Assembly: GCA_900315455.1 (NCBI GenBank) | Contig: OMZE01000031.1 | Location: forward strand, 1 to 45,052 | From: an uncultured Prevotellaceae bacterium | GTDB taxonomy: Bacteria > Bacteroidota > Bacteroidia > Bacteroidales > Bacteroidaceae | DNA: 45,052 nt | Direction of reading: 5' to 3' | In this document: positions 42,026-45,052 of the stretch, piece after piece | Layout of the letters: the number at the start of each line of letters is the position of its first letter | Numbering within the stretch: the stretch's first letter is position 1 | Translations under genes and position numbers: made by a program | The notes under the pieces: model-generated | Told to the model about the DNA's origin: nothing | The model's input: the letters and a program-made list of their open reading frames with translations, nothing else | The model's database searches: none

Positions 42026-42964
42026 TTAAATCAAATACTGAGAACTGATGCTCTGGTTATTCACCACGCGGCGGATGGTCTCGGCGAACATATCAGCCAC
42101 GGAAATCTGCTTCACTTTCGGACAGCGGTTGCTGTAGGGGATAGAATCGGTGAAGACAATCTCCTCCAGGGCGGAGTTCTGCACGTTCTCGTTGGCCTTG
42201 CCGCTCATCACGCAGTGTGAGGCGCAGGCGCGCACGCTCGTTGCCCCGGCGGCTTTCATGATGTCGGCAGCCTTGGTGATGGTGCCGGCGGTATCAACGA
42301 TGTCGTCCACAATCACCACGTTCTTGTCTTTCACGTCGCCGATAATCTGCATGCTCTCTATCACGTTGGCACGGGCGCGGGTCTTGTTGCAGAGCACCAG
42401 GGGCACACCAAGATACTTCGCATAGGTGTTGGCGCGTTTCGAACCGCCAACGTCGGGCGAGGCAATGACCAGGTTGTCGAGCCGCAGCGACTGCAGGTAG
42501 GGAAGCAGTACGCCAGAAGCATAGAGGTGGTCTACCGGCACGTCGAAGAATCCCTGTATCTGGTCGGCATGCAGGTCCATCGTAATCACACGGTCCACAC
42601 CTGCCACGCTGAGGATGTCAGCCACCAATTTCGCGCCGATGCTCACGCGGGGTTTATCCTTGCGGTCTTGCCGTGCCCATCCGAAATAAGGCATCACGGC
42701 ATTGATGGTGCGTGCCGATGCTCTCTTCGCTGCGTCGATCATCAGGAGCAGTTCCATGAAGTTGTCGGAGTTGGGAAACGTACTCTGCACAAGGAAGAGG
42801 TCGCGTCCGCGAATCGATTCCTCATACGATACGGCAAACTCCCCGTCAGAGAACCGTGTAATCTGCAACTTGCCTAACGGGCACCCCAGACTCTTGCAAA
42901 TTTTCTCTGCGAGATACTTGGTGTTGGTGCCTGAGAAAACCAGATACGAATTTTCTTCTGTCAT
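42026..42964 (-). CDS. prs: Ribose-phosphate pyrophosphokinase
   Basis: The 312-aa enzyme makes PRPP from ribose 5-phosphate and ATP for nucleotide synthesis. It shows LQITRFSDGEFAVSYEESIR, RGRDLFLVQSTFPNSDNFME, the YFGWARQDRKDKPRVSIGAK loop, the MDLHADQIQGFFDVPVDHLY catalytic block, and the PRPP-binding VVIVDDIVDTAGTITKAA. Length is normal. The stop codon lies within a copy of the TTAAATC repeat text. Confidence 0.98.
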   Translation of the reverse strand: MTEENSYLVFSGTNTKYLAEKICKSLGCPLGKLQITRFSDGEFAVSYEESIRGRDLFLVQSTFPNSDNFMELLLMIDAAKRASARTINAVMPYFGWARQDRKDKPRVSIGAKLVADILSVAGVDRVITMDLHADQIQGFFDVPVDHLYASGVLLPYLQSLRLDNLVIASPDVGGSKRANTYAKYLGVPLVLCNKTRARANVIESMQIIGDVKDKNVVIVDDIVDTAGTITKAADIMKAAGATSVRACASHCVMSGKANENVQNSALEEIVFTDSIPYSNRCPKVKQISVADMFAETIRRVVNNQSISSQYLI

Positions 42965-43002
42965 TGTTTGTTGTTCTTTTAGTTATATGTAGTTTTTTAT
43001 AA

Positions 43003-43051
43003 TTTCATCTTTAATCTTTCATCTTTCATCTTTCATCTTTCATCTTTCATC
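43003..43051. repeat. Heptamer tandem repeat TTTCATC
   Basis: Seven 7-nt units run without interruption, six TTTCATC and one TTTAATC (43010-43016). They fill the gap between the ThiE-like gene and prs. Confidence 0.9.
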
Positions 43052-43055
43052 TCCC

Positions 43056-43664
43056 TCACCCTATCGCCGAGCGAAGCCGTTCGAAATGGGTCAGCACGCT
43101 CTTGTAGTCGGTCTGGTTGTGGATATCGAAGAGGTTCCACAGGTCTCCGCATACCACGATGCCGCCAAAGCCCAGATCGCGCATCTGGCGGGCATGTTCC
43201 AGCGACATTCCGCCGAGGGCATACACATGCTTGTCGATGAGTCCACGGCGCGAAGCCTCCTGCAGGTCGGCCATAGTGAAGTTGCTCTTCTCTGTGCTGC
43301 ACGACAGCGAGTCGAAGATGTTGTGCAGAAACACGTAGCGCGACTTCTTCTTCGCTTCTTTCAGCAACGACAGGTCGTTGCACGAACGGCTCACGTTGCC
43401 GCGGTACCCCTCGGGTTTCGGCAGGGTGGGGGAGCCGAGGTGGATGCCTGCCAGCCCGAACTCCTCTTTCAAGTAAAAATGGTGGTGTACGGTGATTCGG
43501 CGGTAGGTATTCTCGGGCAGCAGCGACAGAAGACGCTCCACGTAGAGGGGCGACGAGTCGGGTTTGAAGACATGCAAGTCATCCAGCCCTTCGTCGAAAA
43601 GTGCTTCCAGTATCTTGTCTTCCTCCACAAAGAATGTGGGTCGTGTCATGATTGCAAGTTTCAT
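43056..43664 (-). CDS. Thiamine phosphate synthase / TenI-like protein
   Basis: The 202-aa protein is a short TIM-barrel of the ThiE/TenI type. Visible features are KLAIMTRPTFFVEEDKIL at the N-terminus, ITVHHHFYLKEEFGLAGIHL, GNVSRSCNDLSLLKEAKKKS (the usual S.H position carries a Cys), and YALGGMSLEHARQMRDLGFG followed by GIVVCGDLW near the phosphate site. ThiE joins the thiazole and pyrimidine parts of thiamine. No other thi gene is near, and the altered motif favours a TenI-like or other role. Confidence 0.8.
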   Translation of the reverse strand: MKLAIMTRPTFFVEEDKILEALFDEGLDDLHVFKPDSSPLYVERLLSLLPENTYRRITVHHHFYLKEEFGLAGIHLGSPTLPKPEGYRGNVSRSCNDLSLLKEAKKKSRYVFLHNIFDSLSCSTEKSNFTMADLQEASRRGLIDKHVYALGGMSLEHARQMRDLGFGGIVVCGDLWNLFDIHNQTDYKSVLTHFERLRSAIG

Positions 43665-43705
43665 GGTCTTGTGTCGTGTCTACCGCATGCCGAATCTTTA
43701 TGCTG

Positions 43706-43735
43706 CAAAGATATAAAAAAATCTTTCTCCCGCAA
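43706..43735 (-). promoter_or_regulatory. Promoter of the ThiE-like gene
   Basis: On the minus strand, TTG (43735-43733), a 19-nt spacer and TATCTTTG (43713-43706) lie about 42 nt upstream of the ATG at 43664. Confidence 0.6.
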
Positions 43736-43740
43736 TGATA

Positions 43741-43890
43741 TGAGGAAAATAATTTTCTCGCTTGCGTCAATAATGTGATTCACATCAAGAAGGGCTTATT
43801 CTATCCACAACATGGTCGTGCAGAAACGGAATACAAGGTTGAAGGAAAGGTTATCACAATAAGTTTCCTTTCTGGTATTGGAAAAATGTG
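43741..43890 (+). pseudogene. Possible remnant of a small gene
   Basis: An ATG at 43741 gives MRKIIFSLASIM and then a stop. In another frame, protein-like text follows (FYPQHGRAETEYKVEGKVIT, then ISFLSGIGKMW) until it meets the 3' end of the opposing gene. The pieces could be a signal peptide and part of a mature protein separated by a frameshift. Evidence is weak. Confidence 0.2.
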
Positions 43891-43897
43891 GAGGGGG

Positions 43898-44161
43898 TTA
43901 GTGCCTCATCAGTTTCTGAATCTCATTCCAATAAAAGAAAGCCTCCGTATTTGTCTTTTTCAGTTTGTTGAGTTTTGTTGGCAGAGGATATTCTATCATT
44001 GAAGAAATCAATTCTGCATCATCATCTGGAGAATAATGCTTTACATCAGTCACGCCCATTTCTATCATCTTGCTGAGATAAGCAGTCTTGGCCGCATTGA
44101 CTATCGCACTTTCAAGGTTGTATTTCTCACTATGGATAAACCGGAATTCACGCGGTGTCAT
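43898..44161 (-). CDS. Small hypothetical protein coupled to the SUFU-domain gene
   Basis: The 87-aa product starts MTPREFRFIHSEKYNLESAI and has a central YLSKMIEMGVTDVKHYSPDD segment and a C-terminal FFYWNEIQKLMRH. It is probably cytosolic and helical. Its ATG overlaps the stop of the SUFU gene (ATGA at 44158-44161), indicating translational coupling. I do not recognise a family. Confidence 0.65.
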   Translation of the reverse strand: MTPREFRFIHSEKYNLESAIVNAAKTAYLSKMIEMGVTDVKHYSPDDDAELISSMIEYPLPTKLNKLKKTNTEAFFYWNEIQKLMRH

Positions 44162-44907
44162 TTGCAGTAATTCTTGCGATGGATGTCGATAACCGGGTCG
44201 TATAAATCATCGTCCATTATATCTTCCAGTTCGTCGAAGGAATGTTCCAATTTGAACTGCAGTTCCTCAGGATACAAGGGGACTAATTGGAAGAATGCCA
44301 CCTCTTTGTCGGAGAGGTCCAGTTTGAGAGGCCCTACTGGCTTATTACCCTTTCCAAAGGAGATGAAAAGCACGCAGGAGTTGAACCCCGTGTTTTCTGC
44401 AACAGGACTCTCGTCATCTGTCAAATTGACAGTATGGCGATAGAAAAGCCAGTCGTCCATGCTTACGGGAAGGCGAGCCACGGTTTTCAACATTCTAATC
44501 GGCCAGTAGTCTTCTTCCTTGTCGGATTTAATGTTCCAGTCAGCAGGCAGGAAGACAACGTATTCCGCCCTTTCATACACATCAGATTTCAGGTCTTCCG
44601 GGACGTTCATCTTGAAGGCCCCCGCCCCCATGGTGACCAGTTTGTAATAAGGCTGGTCATCGGTAGGCGGAACGATGGCGATGTCGCAGTGGATATCGGG
44701 TGAAACCAGTTCGTGTGCCACGATGTCAAACTCTCCGTATTGCTGTTTGATGTATTCGGAGACCTTGTCCATTTCCTCTACCGAGTAGGAATACTGTGGT
44801 ATGTTGTCGTTGTCTTTTTCTGCCATGGAAGTTGTTGATTGAGCGAAGGCCTGCACAGCCATCACGGTGAAACATACGATGCTTGTAAGGAATCTCTTGT
44901 TATTCAT
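44158..44907 (-). CDS. Secreted SUFU (suppressor of fused)-domain protein
   Basis: The 249-aa protein has a signal peptide (MNNKRFLTSIVCFTVMAVQA, then FAQ). The mature part matches the bacterial SUFU domain: YYKLVTMGAGAFKMNVPEDL, then YERAEYVVFLPADWNIKSD, WPIRMLKTVARLPVSMDDWL, and LVPLYPEELQFKLEHSFDEL near the C-terminus. Bacterial SUFU proteins are usually cytosolic and many are thought to be immunity proteins of polymorphic toxin systems; export is unusual. No toxin gene is visible in the window, which ends 145 nt upstream. A strong promoter precedes it. Confidence 0.82.
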   Translation of the reverse strand: MNNKRFLTSIVCFTVMAVQAFAQSTTSMAEKDNDNIPQYSYSVEEMDKVSEYIKQQYGEFDIVAHELVSPDIHCDIAIVPPTDDQPYYKLVTMGAGAFKMNVPEDLKSDVYERAEYVVFLPADWNIKSDKEEDYWPIRMLKTVARLPVSMDDWLFYRHTVNLTDDESPVAENTGFNSCVLFISFGKGNKPVGPLKLDLSDKEVAFFQLVPLYPEELQFKLEHSFDELEDIMDDDLYDPVIDIHRKNYCK

Positions 44908-44945
44908 CAGTTAGGAATAAATGAATAAATGAATCAATCCATCGG

Positions 44946-44977
44946 CAAAGGTATTCTTTTTATGCGAACCATCCAAA
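44946..44977 (-). promoter_or_regulatory. Promoter of the SUFU gene pair
   Basis: On the minus strand, TTTG (44977-44974), a 20-nt spacer and TACCTTTG (44953-44946) match the Bacteroidota consensus. The leader to the ATG at 44907 is about 33 nt. Confidence 0.75.
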
Positions 44978-45040
44978 AATGCGAACCTTAATCTGCCACA
45001 TCCTATTGGAATAGTAGTTACTGTTGCAAAAGGTTCGCAT
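44962..45040. promoter_or_regulatory. Three ATGCGAACC boxes around the SUFU promoter
   Basis: ATGCGAACC occurs at 44962-44970 and 44979-44987 as direct repeats 17 bp apart, and inverted (GGTTCGCAT) at 45032-45040. The first box lies inside the promoter spacer and the second directly upstream of the -33 element, a position fit for a repressor. No regulator gene is visible. Confidence 0.45.
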
Positions 45041-45052
45041 TTCTTTTTTTAT

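Noticed and set aside
1-45052. tRNA or rRNA genes
   Set aside because: No cloverleaf with a GTTCGA-type T-arm and CCA end, and no rRNA signature, was seen by eye; a covariance-model scan would be decisive.

Overview
The window looks like a chromosomal segment of a Bacteroidota bacterium, most likely a Prevotellaceae member. Evidence: many promoters fit the Bacteroidota form (TTTG, a spacer of about 20 nt, then TAnnTTTG); a type IX secretion component (PorQ) is encoded; two large surface proteins end in the GKKVIK / GRKVVIK tail seen on Bacteroidota secreted proteins; and there are several Bacteroidales-restricted families (PCMD lipoprotein, DUF4840-like, DUF4369, DUF1599, BT_3928-like DoxX). 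No rRNA, tRNA, CRISPR array, integrase or intact insertion sequence was seen.

Layout. 1-8150 is accessory in character: the 3' part of a BspA-like leucine-rich repeat protein with an apparent one-base frameshift, a 71-aa downstream protein, 1 kb of repeats, a secreted protein with a duplicated domain, and an AT-rich block of unknown genes containing an HNH / 84-aa / HNH minus-strand cassette. A PepSY-like secreted protein and more repeats follow. 8149-14163 holds a 1194-aa secreted glycine-rich repeat protein and a PCMD lipoprotein paired with an outer-membrane barrel. 14420-21532 is mostly housekeeping: porQ-cmk on the minus strand, then a plus-strand run of TonB-like protein, polyprenyl synthase, an unknown protein, a TatD nuclease and a secreted protein, then a lipoprotein. 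21680-27704 is a minus-strand series: DUF1599, DoxX-like, tpiA, SPOR protein, folE, DUF4840-like lipoprotein, xth and a small lipoprotein. 28252-36786 carries cca, a complete tripartite RND efflux operon and an LpxA-like acyltransferase. 36960-45052 holds a GH43 glycosidase, an ECF sigma factor with a membrane-protein partner, an SH3-like secreted protein, a DUF4369 lipoprotein, prs, a ThiE/TenI-like protein and a secreted SUFU-domain protein coupled to a small unknown gene.

The most unusual content is non-coding. Intergenic regions are built from several repeat types: AT-rich direct repeats alternating with tiny GC-rich hairpins, a 34-35 bp palindrome that resembles two insertion-sequence ends face to face, REP-like hairpins with a TTGCAA core, three different heptamer tandem repeats, and 9-bp-period tandem repeats, one of which runs into a reading frame. 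The best candidates for undescribed biology are the HNH cassette, the secreted SUFU pair with its repeated ATGCGAACC box, and the dispersed repeat families. Functions given for unrecognised genes are deliberately limited to what can be seen.
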